64,000 bases of DNA from Gavia stellata (Eukaryota; Chordata; Aves; Gaviiformes; Gaviidae). Each line of letters starts with the position of its first letter. The stretch's first letter is position 1. The stretch lies in NCBI RefSeq assembly GCF_030936135.1, contig NC_082619.1:5087208-5151207 (forward strand). The letters are read 5' to 3'. Shown here in pieces: positions 33,501-48,500 of this stretch. The notes below the pieces were generated by a model, which was given only the letters and a program-made list of their open reading frames with translations, had not been told where the DNA came from and did not search any database. Both the position numbers and the translations under genes were made by a program.

Positions 33501-36500
33501 TGGTTTCGTCATGTTGGGATGCAGCTGCAGACACACTGCCTCAAATATCCATCTGACAAGGGCTTCTGGAGGTAAGAATTTCACAATCTTTGGTTGCTGT
33601 TTTGCTCATGGCGTTGCAGTGTGTTTAGAGATGAGATATTAAGGCCCTGCATATCTGCACCTTCACAAAAATGAGAGAGCCTGTTCTCAAGATCAGGTTT
33701 GCACGCCACCCACTGCAAATCCTTGGGCCCATACTAGGAGGAGGCATCATGAGCCATGCTCCAGAGCTGTCTGAACAGGAAGAGTTCAGGCTTTACTCAT
33801 GGTCTTAGCGTAAGTCTGAGCTCTTGGCTGGACATGTTGAGCTTGGACCTAGTCCACTAGCAGGTTTTCATGCTCTGCTCTCCCTAAGGGAGCACAGATG
33901 CTTTAGGAGAGAGCCAGAGCTGAGCCGATGGCTGGCAACCTGGAGAGAAAGCTCCCGGTTTGAAGGGCCTAGCACACTTAGCCTATTTTATTGGAATAGC
34001 TTTTCACCCGTCAGAACAGACATGGCTCGAGAGAGCAAGAGCCAGCTCCACAAACGTATCTAAATGCTGTTGACATCAAGGGGAAGATGGGCATTTAATA
34101 CTCTGCAGATGTGGCTGTACATGCCTTGCCCAACATCTTAATCTGTGTGTGATCTGGTCCTAGCTCTCCTGTTTTCCCAAGAGCATACCCTGGTTTCTGG
34201 CTCTTCTCCTGGAAAGGACTGAATGTACGTGCAAGACGGGAAGGAACCAATACTTGGGTGGGTGACTAATACCTAATAATTAAAAGAAATTTAGATGGAA
34301 GCAGCAAGGGCTAGAGAGTTTCTGGCCTGTCAGCTTGCATCTCTTTCTATAATATATTTTGGGCCACCTTCAGATCAAAGAAAAGATGGAAAGAGAATTT
34401 GCCCCTCAAAATCTGGGATGAAGGGTAATGGAGAGGGAACAGAAAGGAAACACAAATAGGAAAGCTGTGCATAGAAGAGGCTGTTCTTACCAGCCCCTGC
34501 ATTCCTGAATTGCTTCTCCCTTCCCAAGAAAGAAACGTGAGGCTGAACTGAAAGTCTCATTTTCCTTGGGTAAGCAACAGGAAATAGGGCAAGAAGCTTC
34601 TGCGTTGCATTAGATGCCACTAACCAGGGGATTAAGTCCTGCCCAGATCATTTATTTTGCCTTGCTACTGGCCTCCGAGGTCAAGCCCCTTACACAGATG
34701 CTTCAGGCTTCCAGTGTTACCCTGACTCTCCAGGAGGGAAAAACAGGGGCAGGTGGCCTTGCTGAGTGGCTCTGAGGGAAGGCGTTAGGCAGGAGAGCTT
34801 CTAATTACGCCTGCACCAAGTCTTTGGCAAAAGCCAGAAGAGAAATAAGGCAACAAGGAAACAATTACAGATCACTTGGCTGGGAATGTATCAAAACAGT
34901 CGCATTGTACTGAGCGCTGTTCTTGCCCTTTTCATTAACAAATGGACAGCGTAATTACATCTTCAAACTGGTCTGGCTCACAGCCAATACGGACCATGAA
35001 AATTAGTGCATCCACAGAAAATGGGACATGAGGGGGTCTCAGGAGGTCAGCTCATCCTCACCTCTGCTGTAGGGCATGAAAACCCAAGGAATGCAACTGG
35101 CTGGGCCCCTGGATGTCGGCTGAAGTTTGCACATGCAGTGTTTCCCCATGATCATTTTCATCTGTTAAAATGCTGCACATTTATCAATTAAGCCTCAGTC
35201 CCTTCAAATTCAGTGTCCCCTGCAATTCAGTAAGGATATGCAGTTCCAGTTCACTGGAGGAAAAAACTGAGGAATGGGAAGTCACAGGGAGAGCAAGGAA
35301 CACACTACCTCAGCCGGCAGTGGATATACCATTCTGTGATGTGTTTACCGGATGAGAGTGCCTTACAACAGCAAAAGCAAAAGCCAGGCACAAAAATGGT
35401 GAGCACTGAAGAGAAGTGGGAGTATTTGCACAGGGCAGATTTGAAACCAACCCTTCCTGCCTATTCCCACTTGCCTTCCATTGTTTCCCTAGCCAGCCCC
35501 AAGAATTGCCATACAGGCACATCCTACAGTATTTCTCGCTTCAGCAAGTCCCTTTCCTCCCAAAAGTGGCAGATGCTGATACCAAATTAGTGCAAAGTGG
35601 GAGGGAACCAGCAGATAACTGTGATAAGAGCTGGGGCAACGGTCTTCCTCCTGCCCTCTCCCTTCCTCCAGGCAGGGCTCTCACTGCAGCAGACAGATGC
35701 TAAGGGAAGTCTCCACGGCAGAGTCAGGTCGGTGAGACGTGGCCGGGATCTATGGCCAAGATCAGGGAGACAGAATGAACTGTAACAGGAACAGGGGCAA
35801 GTTCCTTTATTTTTGTCTTGTGTGGGAATTTGACTCAAGGATTGCTGAGAATCTCATAAGCCAAAGTGACGTTTTCCAGGCTGAGCGCCAGCCAACGCAC
35901 AGACTTGATCTCAGCAGGTGTTTGACTTCAACAGGAGCTAGGATGCTCGGTACCTGCCTGACCCTGGCTTTTGATGAGGACACATATATCAAAAGCTGCC
36001 TGAAATGCAAAGACAGGAAATAAGCGGATATGCTATCAGCACCAGGCTTTGCAATACTCTTTAGTGTCTGGCTGTGTCCCAACCATCAATACAGAGACTC
36101 GCAGGGTTTTAGCCTATAATCCTTTATTCCTCTGTCTGTGACTCTAATCTCTTGATCCTCCGTTCTCCTCCAGCCTATAGCTTGACCAACAAAACACAGA
36201 TCTGAAGTTCTGCTTATCAGAAACCAACCATGTCATCTTCCTGGGGAAAATGGGAGTTGGAAGGAGAGCAGTAGTCATCAGAGCCAAGAGCTGAGAGTAG
36301 GCTAGAGAAGAACAGGAGAGGGCATGAGCAAGCACACAGAGAAATCATTTATGACAAGACTGAAAACAGCTCTCTTCTTAAGAACATTTTTTCCGATTTT
36401 ACAGTATCATTTTTGTCTTTTTTGTGTGTATAATTTTAGCCTCGGGTATAAAACAGAATTTTCTAGCTGATGCATTGCACAAAACATGTACAAATGAACG

Positions 36501-39500
36501 TTGCAAGAGCACTGCAGGCACCAAGGGAACATTCACATCTGCCTATGAGCGTGCGACCAAGAGCCTGTGAAACTACTGCCGTCATTCCACGCTGGAGAGG
36601 TGGGGCCGTCTTCTGAACGGCAGCTTTGAAGCTTTGCAGTGAATCTGTCAGAACAAAGGATGCAGATCTACAAGGGGAAAAGGCATTCAGTAGAAAGCTG
36701 TTCGAGCCATGTGCAGGCCTGAAGACATGTGAGTTGGGGGAATGTTGTTCTAGGGGAAGCCCTGAATCACTCGAACAGATCTGAAAAGACTTACCTTGTT
36801 AGCATCAGCCTGAGCAGAGGCTGCAAACCTGCAGAGGACGTTGCGCTGCAGGGTTCAATGGAGATTATTTTCTTAGGAAGTACACTGGGAATTAAAGGGA
36901 GCCCAAATGAAGTCACAGATAAAGATGACAAGCTTGACATAGAGCACTATTAGGAATGTGCTGGCATAAATGGACAGGGGAAGAGGGAGGAAAGGAACGC
37001 CATGTCAGAACAAAGAGTGAGGACGAAAGCCATTCTGGCTTGTCCCCGCCTGTATTCCTGACCAAGGCAAGCTTGTTTAATAGAGCAGAAACGGGCCTTG
37101 GCATGGAGGGGTTAAAGGATTCCTTGTCCTGGGGGAGTTGAATTAGCCACATATCTGGGAACTAACTTCTCCCAGACCCTGACTTGTTTTTCTCCTTAAA
37201 CATCTCCTGCTGCTATTTTTAGCAGAGAATTTTCTCAGCCGAATGCTCCCAGTTGAGTCCTGGTCAGAGGCCCTTTTTCCAGAGAGACACAAGCCCAGCA
37301 GCAGGAGGGTTGCTGCTCTGCACGGAAGATCATTCCTGGCCATGTGCTGGTCCCCAGTTCAGCTTAGCTCTGTTTCATTGTCCTGCCAGCTTCGGAGTTT
37401 ACATGTCACGCTACCAGGCCTCTCCTGAGGCACGGGGGACAATCCCCCCACCAGTCTCCTGCAGTCATATTAAATGCTCTCACAGACCCCAAAAGGCAGG
37501 GGAGGCTGCAATCTGGGCTGCAGTTTCAGAAACAGCTAAAAGAAGAGGGTGGACTGGACTTGATAACTACCTGCAGGCTTTTTAGGAGTATGAATGGCAG
37601 AAAAGGTGGGAAGGAGATAGAAAGAAATGATTAGGCTGACATTAATAACAGGATCTGCCTCTCAGCACTAAAATCTATTTGGATTTGTTCCAGTTCCTCC
37701 AAGGGAAACCGTGGAAGCCTTTATTGTTCATAAAAATTGCAACTAAAATCGGACTGGATAAAGCTTAAGGAAATACCTCTCAGAGGACAACCCTGCTTTG
37801 GCTGCTGGAAACAAATGAGGTAACTCCCTTCCGCTTCTCTGGTTCTCTTTGGGGCCCTTACTCCTCCTCAGCCAAAATGCTAACCTGTCCATCAGTCCAT
37901 CACTCCCTTCCCCTGGCTCCTCGCTGCTCAGCCTCCAGCACAGAGTAAGCTATCTGCCTGCCTATGTGCAATTTAGCAGTGTGTCAGTGAATGTCTGGGG
38001 TGGTTCACAGGGAAGCAACTTGCTTGTAACTTCCTTTAGCTACAGCCTGATTTAATACCTGCCTGCCAGAGATGGGCATGTAAATCACAAGGCCAGATCA
38101 GGGCACATGGATGGACAAATTGAGTAAAGCAGGAATGAACCCCTGACTTGTCTGTGCTAACGTGCAGTTAAAGCTGGGGGACCCTGGAGGATCGAGCGCT
38201 CTGGATCCTGGGAATGAAGCACGGGGAAGGCTGCAGACCAGCGCTGGAGAGCAGCAGTGGTCGGTTGGTTACAGCAGAGCCACAGTCAAGAAGGTCCCTC
38301 TAACAATGGCCCCTTCTTGGTCAGTGTATCTGTTGCCTGTGTGTCTTGGAGTCACGTCAGTGAAGCAAACAGATTGGGAACATATTTGTACTCCCCACAG
38401 CAGTACAGAAGCCAACCCAGACAGAGGAGAGCAAGCTGGGCTCTTTGCTGCTCCTTGCATCAGTGCCAAGTTTCCAGCTCTGCTTGAAACCTGTGGCCGA
38501 GCCCTACTTTGGCAGGGGTGAAGGGAGAGGACAGGCAGGGTCAGGAAATACTCTGCTTTCAGCTCATGCTTGCAGAAGTTGGCAGCTGGCTACAGGAGAG
38601 GGGAGCCAGATTGAACTCAATCGCGCACCTCTGAAGGCCCTCATGAGATTAAATCTGGCACTGTGTGGCTCTGCCCTTCTCCCCAGCTATGCTTAAACAA
38701 AAGGGGCTGAGCACAGCAGTCACCTGGATGGCCCACAGATGCTGCAGGAGGGTTTGTCCCAGTGGCAAAGCTTCCCCAAGCCCAGCAGGAATCCCAGGAG
38801 CCCAGGATTTCTCTCTTGACCTTCATGTATGCATTCCAACACATGGGCACTTAACCTTTGAGGCTCCTTTGAAAATCCCAGCGACAACATTTTACGGATG
38901 AGTATGTTTCCCCTAACATCTGCCCCCCCCGTATCAGATGCTGCCAGAGCCTCTCTCTCTTCTGGCTCTGCTCCCAGCTGAAGGACAGACAATAGGCATT
39001 TCAATGCAGTCTCCACTTCCCCTCCCAAACAGCCTGGGGGAGATGGCACATCAGAGCCAAGGCAGCGCTGACAGCACAGCTTGCCAGCCAGCGACAAGTC
39101 TCTCTAGATCATGGCCTGCCTTTTCTTTCCTTCCCAGTGTAGCTGAACCACTGGCTACAGTTGTTATTGGGCAGGCAGGCCAGCTCTGCTGGGCAAACCC
39201 TGGCAGCACCCAGCTAGCCGAACTGAGGAAGTCTTTCCCCAGTGCACTACTGCTGGAGCCAGCCTGATCCCTCTCTGAATGCTGCTGAAATCCACTCACC
39301 TCCTGGATTCCCAACCCTGCCAGCCAGAGCACTGGCTAATGGACCTCTCCTGTACCTCTCTGCCATGCCAGCTCACCTGGAGACACACTGGCCACCTCTT
39401 GGACTTCCCCTGGCTCTCTCTTACTGGCATCTAGCTGCAATTAACTGATCCAGGCAGTGTGTGGGGCACAGAGAGGAGCAGTTCCACCTGTGCGAGGTTC

Positions 39501-42500
39501 AACCAAGGGTTCAGTGAGAGCTGGCTTGGATTCTCCTGAAGAACCATTGTTCCATCTTTCTAGAAATAGCTCTGCTTCTCGCATCCTGGAGCCGTTCAGC
39601 CTGTTTGGCACCATTCCTGCTGCTTCAGAGACAACAACAGAGAGTGAGAAAAACCTGTCTAGACACCATTTACCTTCCATAGACTCCCATTGCCACATCC
39701 AAAGCACCACTTCAAACAAACCTGCAAACTGGCCAAGTAATAACCCCAGCTCTCCTGTGCCTGCTCCAGCCAGAGGCAGTCAGACCCATCCCATCATGCT
39801 TCAGAGTTCATCTTTAATCCAGGCCCTTCTGACAACAGGAAAAGAGGTAGGATGAAAAATCTCATTACGGGAACACCAACAGAAGTTACCCGGCCTTAGA
39901 CTACTCAAGTTGGGGCTATGTCCTTTCTGCTCAGCATCCAGGTACAAGCGGAAATCTCACGTGCCTCCTCTGGGCAGTCTGCAAACCTCCAGCTCCTTTC
40001 AAAAGCAGCCGGGCAAGGCAGTCGTTTCGGCAGTCCCACTTGTCCCACCTGCTCAGATGCTGGATCCCTTACCTTTCCAAAGCCATGTGCGTGAACGCTG
40101 AGCAAGCTCTGCTATCACACAGAGATCAAAGACTATCTTCCGATGGCACCCAAGGAGATGGAGGTCACCAAGAGCTGCAAGCAGCTTGTCCACCGTGAGG
40201 CAGCAAGTCACTATCAGAGCAGGACAAAGTCCCAGGAGCTCAGGCAAATGCCCAAGACACCTTGACACCAAGGGAGCTGGAGAGGTTTTTAGGTCACTTC
40301 AGCACAAGTTACTTGAAGTCACTGCTTTGGGGAAGCATCTGGCACTAGCATCAAGCACTGGCCCTACACAGCCACCACAAAAGCAACATCTAGCTCATTA
40401 TTTTAATAAGGGTCCTTTGAAACACCTTCCGTGTGAGAGACAGCTAAGAAAATCCAGTCTGCCTTTATTCTGTCTGAGGCAGAAACAGCCTTTATTTAGC
40501 AAACTGCTGCTAACAGCTCTGTCTCATTAGTCAGTGTTTAGGGAACCAGGCTGCAATTGTTCTGAAGTCTGGCATCGCAGAAAGAGCCTTGATAATGAGG
40601 TCTACAGGAGACGATTCCTCCTGACAGGCCCACAATGACCTAGAAATCCTACTTAATTCCCTGTCAGTGAAAAGTGCTGAGTAACAGCGAGGTGCAGAGG
40701 CACCGGGGGCTGATTTGAGAGGGAGGCTGTAGCCTCTGTTCACACTTTGGGCTGTGATGCAAGAGCTCTGGGGTGGAAAAGCCAGCACCGCTCAGCTACG
40801 CAGCAGCTCCCCAGATAAAGCAGAGGGGAGGCTTGTCAGGCAGATAAACAGAGGTTTGCTATGGGAAGGTTTGTAGCCTCATCTGTAAAAGACTCGCCAC
40901 CACGTAGAGCATGCAGAGTGCTGGGAGCAGAAGAATCTGTTTAATACAACAGTAGAGACAGGAGCAGGCACTTGGAAACAGCCTGGCTCTAGCTAGGGCT
41001 CCTTTGAAGCTCCCTCAACAGCAGCACCTGCATGTGGTCTTCTCAGTGCAGTAGGTATTGTCTCCTCTGGATCACGCTTGCTTGCAAACTGTGCCAAAAC
41101 CCTGCCAAAGGCTGTAACTCCCTGACTCCCCAGGCCTAGGACTCCCAGCAGCTCACCAACTTCACCTGCACAGCTACCGGTGCTACCAGCAGAGACTGTG
41201 GTACGTACTACCGTGGAGGCAGCGTCACCTGCCGCGTTATTGGAGTCACGCAGGTGCTGTCTCCTCTCACGTGGACGTGGGATGAGCAGCGGCTCTCTGC
41301 CGCGCCAGGCAGCGTGCGTGCCCCGGGGGCTTTGCTGAGCTTTGGAGACATTCTGCCCACACAGCTTTTCCCCGTTTCCTTGGAGGAAAATGCAGCAGGC
41401 TGGCACAGGCTCGGGCCACTGACACACGACTTTCAAGTGGTTTGTTTTCGACAAGCAGCGTGTGTACCGTGGTTAGGAACCTCTGGGCTGGATGGCCCAG
41501 AGCCAGCTAGGGCAGAAGATGAGGTAGAGGGACTCAGCTGGAATGTGGGCTGGATACAGCTGACCTTGAAGACCACCCCCCATAAAGACCCTTACAGGCA
41601 TGTGCTTGCCACCTGTTTCAGCCAGCAGACGAGGGACTAAACCAGGAATTCTGGAACTGAATGCAGAGTCTGTTAAAGAGTGGTCTGAAGACTCCCACCC
41701 ACGTGAAGCTGTCGCTGATGTGCGCTCTCTTACAGATCCTTGCAGAGGAATGCATCTTTGCCCATCACATGCAAGACTGCTACTCCCATACTGCAAATGC
41801 AGCCCTGTTGAAAGTACAGCTCAAATCTGCAAAGGACTGCTGTAAAAAAAGAAACGTGGAAATGAAATCGCCAGCCGAAACAGTGTCTAGAGACAACTCA
41901 AGCCAAGTCCCTCGATGTCAGCACCGGAAGGAGGGCTCTGAAATGGAGAACCTAGCTCACTGCACCGGCTCTGCTGGCACAGACAGAGGATATGCCTCAG
42001 AGACATGAGGAAAAGACATATGCTGAGAAAGGAAGGACCAGCTTTATTTTACCAGCCTGTGTTCCCACCAGAGATGTGCTTTAAAGACTGCCTTGCAAAG
42101 TAGGAATTAAATCCAAAGGTGCCTATGCGTATTCCTTGCTGTCATCCCCTTATCAGTTATCTCCAGCCTGCTCTGTGCCAGAAGATGAAAGGATCATAAC
42201 ACCACTTATCTTCCCACTTAAGAACATGCTTAACAGCTTGCTGTTAAAGAGGAGGACACTCCAGCCTCGGGAAGCAGCTGTAAATTCTGCAAATGGGCTC
42301 CCTCACGTTCCTTTGAAGGAACTACTGCTTCTCAATGAGGGACACAGATACGAAAAGGAAACTAGGGAGGGAGGAAAAGAGGGAAGCCTTTGTAGCAAAG
42401 AAAGACTTTGCCTCACGTCCAGAACGTGAAGCTGAGTGACAGATGTGAGACGTATGGCATGTGTGTCTCAGAAGTGACCGAGGATGAGCCAGGAATTGAA

Positions 42501-45500
42501 AAGCTCTTGGAAAATATTTAAGCAGCCAGAATTATGACATGTTTGTCACTAGAGCGCAAGAAGCTCCAAAAACACGCTCTCCTCGAGACTGTACAGTGTT
42601 ACAGCCAAGAAGGCGAGGGATCCCCTTTCATGCTGCAGGCAGAACTGCTGCATGCAGCCCAGCTCCGGCTCTAACAGTTGAGGCCAGGTCACTGCACGTC
42701 CTCTGTGCTTCTCCCACGGAGCCTGCTGCCTCATCTCTGAATTTGACCCTCCCCTCTTTGTAGAGCTACTTGTTATCGTGGTGAACCTGAGTCCAGCTTG
42801 CCTTTGTCATTTAATAGCTGAGTCAAACTGTCAAAAGGGCCAAACGGGATCTCTTCCAAATATTTGCAGAAAGAGGAGGATCAAGGAGCCTGCAGCAGAA
42901 CACCAGGAGCCTCCTCCCCGGGCGAGGAGAACAATCGCTGTTGTTGACCAACAGCAGGCTGCTGGCGGGTGACGAGAATGCCTCGGCGCAATGTTGGGAA
43001 AAAGCCCCCGAGCCCTCCCATGCTCACACAGCACCACAAATGAACTGGAATCTGGAGTTCCCTCTGTCCCCTGGCAAAGCCCCAGCGATCCAGCACTGCA
43101 GACTTATCAGCGCTGATGATAGCTCAGCTGTTGACTTGGGAGAACTCAAGGCGCAGTTGGCAACTGGGAGAGGGGGGCACCCGAGTGCCTTAGAAGCTGC
43201 TGCCAGCCCCAACGCAGACTTCAAAGGGCTTATCTCGCCCTGTTGTGTGGGAGAGCATGCAGTGCCTGTGGGTGAGGACAGCTGTGTGTTGGCCAGGCCC
43301 ACCAGAGGATTTTTGATGGAAGAAGAGAGAAGTTAGTACCTGGTTTAACCTCCCCACCAGCACGCACAAGGCAGCTTTGGCAGGCAGAGCTCCGCACTGC
43401 CCTGTTATTTATGGGATGTTGAAAACTGGCCAAAATGAAGGGAAACCAGCAGATACATAAGGATGCTTACCAACTCAAATAGCCAGTTCTGCTTGAGGGA
43501 GAACCTGTGAGACTCAGGAGGCGATTAGAAAGCACTCTGCCTTTCATCTCCAGATGGGCAGTTCAAAGGCAACTCCATCAGCACTGACCAAGCTGTAGCC
43601 AACTAATAGCTATTTGCTCGGGCACAAGAAATGAGATAAGCCATTGCCTCCTCGCTCCCTGAGGAATCAGACCAGCCCCATCGATGTACACTACGTGCGA
43701 TCTCAGCAGAGTAGCCAAGACCAAAGCGGGAAACAAACCAGCACCTCCTCTGCTGTAGGAGCTCCTAGATCAACGAGGAGATCCATGGTGGTTGAAGCTA
43801 ACCTGTTTCATGGCGTGTGTATCCAGTCCTGTCAGCAAAGCACAGATCATTCACGCTAATAGGGGGTTGTGCATTACTCCTTCCAGCTTGGTTGTTGGTA
43901 TCTAAACACCTCAACAAAAGCAACCTGCTCTTCCAAGGATGGGGGACCCCCACCAGTTGGGGAAGTCAGGGCTGGCCCAGAGGTACAAGTCCCTGTTGTG
44001 CCCAGAGCTGGGACTTCCCCTGCTAAGGTATGTTACTGATGCACAGGACCTCGCTACTACAGAGCGGATGTTTTCCAGGCTCTAAAAATAACTAACTCCA
44101 AACAACATGGTGGGTATAAAGAAATATTTATCTTTGGGCTTTTGCAGAGATCAATGCAGAAGAAAAAGATTAAAGCAAAGATTTAAGTGTGCATTAAAAA
44201 TAGCTATTGATAGGATCCTTTGAGGGGATAAAAGCTATTTTACAGAAGCAGCAAGAACTGCAGGACTTTGCAACACCTTCCCTGCCGTTCACTGTGTAAG
44301 CTCCCGGAAATCATTCAAGAGAGTGTTAGCAGCCAGAGCGCCTCAGGAGGAAGTCCATTAGCAGGCAGCAATCTCCTTAATGGATCCTCGGGGCACGTGG
44401 TAGACTTTGCCTTCCTTGCCTATGGACACTCTGTTCTTTCCATTGCTGTGCTTCAAGGGCTGTTCATGCGGCCATTATTATCCAATACTCTAAGGAACGC
44501 TCCTCATCTTTATAGCAGCCCAATAGCGCGATGAATCAGTCTTTTGGGTAGCTTTCATTCAGTGAGGACACAAATGGGTACAGTGAGCTTTTTCTTACTC
44601 TTTTTTTTTTTCTTTCTGACAGCACCTAGCAAAGACAGACACTGATCTGTGAACAGAAGCTCTACATGCTACTGTAATGCAGGTAAAAGCAGTAACATCT
44701 ATCAAGCCCTTTGTTTTCCAAGGATAGCATCCTAGCAAAACAAAAATATTGTCTCCATGGCCGATCTTGGCTTAAAAGATCAAGCACAGCCTTACACATT
44801 TATGTGCAGACAAAATCATTAAGCCCTCAGCTGTGCAACTGATTCCACTCGAGCAGGTCTGAGAGAGCGCACAGCCACCCCGGAGAGATGTGAAGTGGCA
44901 GGAACCTTTCTACCGGGAATGAAAAGCAGGACTGCTGCGCAGAGCACTGCTGGCTCTGTTAAAAGGTAAGCTTGGTTTCTCAAAACAGCTCTCCTCCATG
45001 GCATTGTTTGCCTGGCTTATTCCTTATTGCTAATGAAACAAAAATTCTGACTGACTTTGGATGTATAGAAAACTATGGGCTCTTCAGCAACCACTGAAGG
45101 ACTTCATGGTTGTACATCTTGAGACATACTGGACAAGCCTGTCAAAAATGGCAAGTGAATTAGGTGTCTCAGGTGGGGGAGCGAGCAGGGAAGTTGGACA
45201 CTTTCAGTGGGCCTGAATTTTTAGAAGATTATACTTCCACCCTCCAAAACAGAGTCTAAAACAAATTTACACCCTACCCGTAAAATGCTGGCCACTTGTA
45301 TAAGGAATCGCCCCAAAGTTTATTAAGGCGGGATTTTCAGAAGAGGCCGTGGGCATTAGAAACACAGCCTAGTAATGGCAACAAATCCCCTTAGATTTCA
45401 GTGGATTTCTCTGGCTCAGCAGAAAATCCTACCTAGGCCACCAAAATATATTTTCAATAGTGCGATTGAAAATCTCGAAATACTGCTGAACGTTGTCAAC

Positions 45501-48500
45501 TGCTACCTTTTAGCCACATGCCAAAGATATAGTAAGACCCTGGCACACTGCAGTTTTAAAGCTCAATGTCTCCAAATGAGCCAGCTGCGCCCAAATGAAT
45601 TAAGAGGACTCTTAAAAACCCGCTGATCTTAACATTTGTGTTGTAATAATTAGGTACATTGCTGGAAGTAGGTTAGAGTATATTCTGGCTTTAACTCTGA
45701 AATCCCTGGGATTTATGACTTTAAAAATAAAAAAGAAAACCTTGAGCATTATCTGAACACAATTTAATTTCATCTACTTCATCTATTGCTGCGCTGAAAC
45801 CTTCATTTCCCCTTGCAACCAACTCTGTGTTAAGCCCTGTGCTCCATCCCACGAGGGGCACTACATAACCCAATACATTGTATTATTTATACTGACAAGT
45901 GATTCTTGCGTGACAGAACAATTCCCATTAATTTTTCCAGCTTATCTCAAGTACCTGTGGGCTGTCAGGTTACAGCATGTATGTGGCTGGTTTTCTTTTT
46001 AATTAGTTAATGCCAGCCCAGTGTTGACTGGACTCCCATTTGATGGCTCTCAGCAGTCTGCAGGTGAGTTCGTGGGAATCCTACCCAACTGCGCTCTCAG
46101 GAGCAGGGGAAATTGCAGAGATTATTTTTTCTAATTTTTTTTTTTTTTTGCCAACTCCCATTTATAAATTTTTCTTCTGCGTCTGCTGCTTTTTTCTCTG
46201 CCTGTTGTCTAGTTTGGAACATGCACCAAAAGCAATTTCCTTCAATACCCAACGCAGCAGAGAAGGAGCTCTGACAAGACATTTAAGAACTGCAGAGGAA
46301 CACCCTCTCTGGACCTCACTTCTTGCATATTAGTGGTTTTTTCTAAGAAATTTGAAGGCCTGGCTTAGGATGCTGCTCTAATAAGAACTGGGCACCAGCT
46401 CAGTTATGCAGCTGTCTTGGTTGTGCACTTCCAAGCTGCCTGTTAGACAGCTGAACTTCTGCACAGGAGTCACACAAAGCTTTCTTACAGTATGAAATGC
46501 AGCAAGGCAACCAAAGTTAGCGACTGCTGAGGAAGAAGTGATAACAGAACCTCAGCTGGCCATTCTTGTGCAGGAAATGTCTTTAATATACCCCTCCCTC
46601 AGTGTTTATTCCCAGGGGAAGCCTGCTTGACCTCCACTTATCTGAAACGAGAAGCAGAAGTTTGTGAGGAGTTGGTTATCCTTGAGACCAATGCTCTGGT
46701 GAAGTCCGTGGAGTGCCTTGCTGTCCTGTTCACCACCGATGTACTCTTTCGCTGGTAAGTCTCTAGGAAAAAGAATTAAACTCTCCAAACACTACCTCTA
46801 ATCTCAAGTTAATACTGAGGGTGTTAGCACTCTGAAGGGTCATAAGCAAACAGAGACCTGAGCTCTCCAGCCAAAAAAAAGTCCAGTTTTTATGTTACTG
46901 TTTATTTTTCTGAAACTGAAAACTCTCATTTCCAGCACGGGAGTTTGAGAACTGCAACCCAGCAGGTATTTCCTCTGCCCCAAGCGCAACTATTGACAGA
47001 ACTGTACCCAAACAGCAATCCAGCCCTTCGGGTGAAAATTAAGACTCTGTCCAGAACATTCATTAGTGCAATTAAAGCCATTAACTGGTTCTTAGGCCAT
47101 GTCCTGACTCAGCTAAGGAATGAGGTTTGTTGCATGCCACACACCCTTCTCCTCCGCTACATGGAACTGACATTTAGTGGTTGAATTTGGTTTTGATCCT
47201 GCGTTTCATAAAAACATGATACTCCCTAGGGGTTCAGAGGGAAGGCAAACAGCCCTTATCAATTGGAAAAAGATGATGCAGTTCATATTCCAGTTGATAG
47301 AGAAGCCAGATTGAGAATGTAATTAACCTAATTAATTTTATATCTTGAATTCATCTCTTTTTATATAAACAGCAGTTTCAAAGCAGGCCACCAGCTTTTA
47401 CGCACAGAGCAGTTGTTTTATCTTGTTGAGGGGCACGTTAGCAACACACGCTCTTGTTTTGCAGAAAAGGACTCTTGAGGACTCGGGATCCTGTTGATCT
47501 GTGGAAATTTTCCCCTCGCTAACTCCCTCCCACCACTTCAGGCCTGCTCTGTAAGGAGTTCACGAACCTTCTCCGGATCATCAGGGCTTGATGCAATCAA
47601 CTGTGAAGCATTAGCTCTAAATATACAACTGGGAGGCCGGTTCTGCTTCAACACACAAACACTCATCACGAAGGATGATAAAGCAGTGAGCGCAATTTGC
47701 AAGAGAAACTTAAATAATTATCCAAGTAAGCTGCAAGGAAGGCAGGAGCAAGTCGGGGCTAACCAGTGTTCTACCCTTTGGAGATGGCAGGAGTTAGGGG
47801 CGAACTGGCAAGGGGCTCAGAAACCAGTCCCACCCACAGCCGTTACGTAGAGCAGCTTTTGTCCTCACTTGTGAAGCTAAATGCAGAAGCTCATTCCGCT
47901 TTATTTACTTGTTTAGGTGATTTTTGGCAACTCAACCTGTGTTCCTGGTGCAAATCCTCAGCCTGTGGACAGATAATTGAAAAACAGCTGCAGCGGGCCA
48001 AGAGAGACAGAATTCAACTTGTACAAGGAAAATAAACAGGTCAGTAAAAGACCCTAAGTTCACGATCAGACCAACATCTCAGTCCACAGCTCTTCCTCCT
48101 CGCTAAAAAACCCCGCATTTTACTCTTTGAACCTACTTGTGCTTCAGTAACCAAGTAATTCTCAGAAGCATTCAGAGCAAGAGGGAATGTGCTGGTGTCA
48201 CGTTCTTTGTCAACAGCTGTAAAGTAGATGTGCATCCAACTACTCTTTGGTGGTGATGCCAGATATTGCTTACCCAAATAGGAACCCCAAGCCCTTCCTA
48301 AGAATTTTTTTGAAGATGTTAAGTGTCTGATTTTGGCATGGCTCTCAAAGCTGTTTGTCCTGATTTTTTACTGCCTGTTGAAAAGAAAGCAATACTGCAA
48401 ATACTTCCCATCAGAAAATACCAACAAGCAACTTATCATAACTGCAACAGAGCTAACAACATTTCCACCGGGTGGTTTTTGGCACTGACAGCTGACTCGG

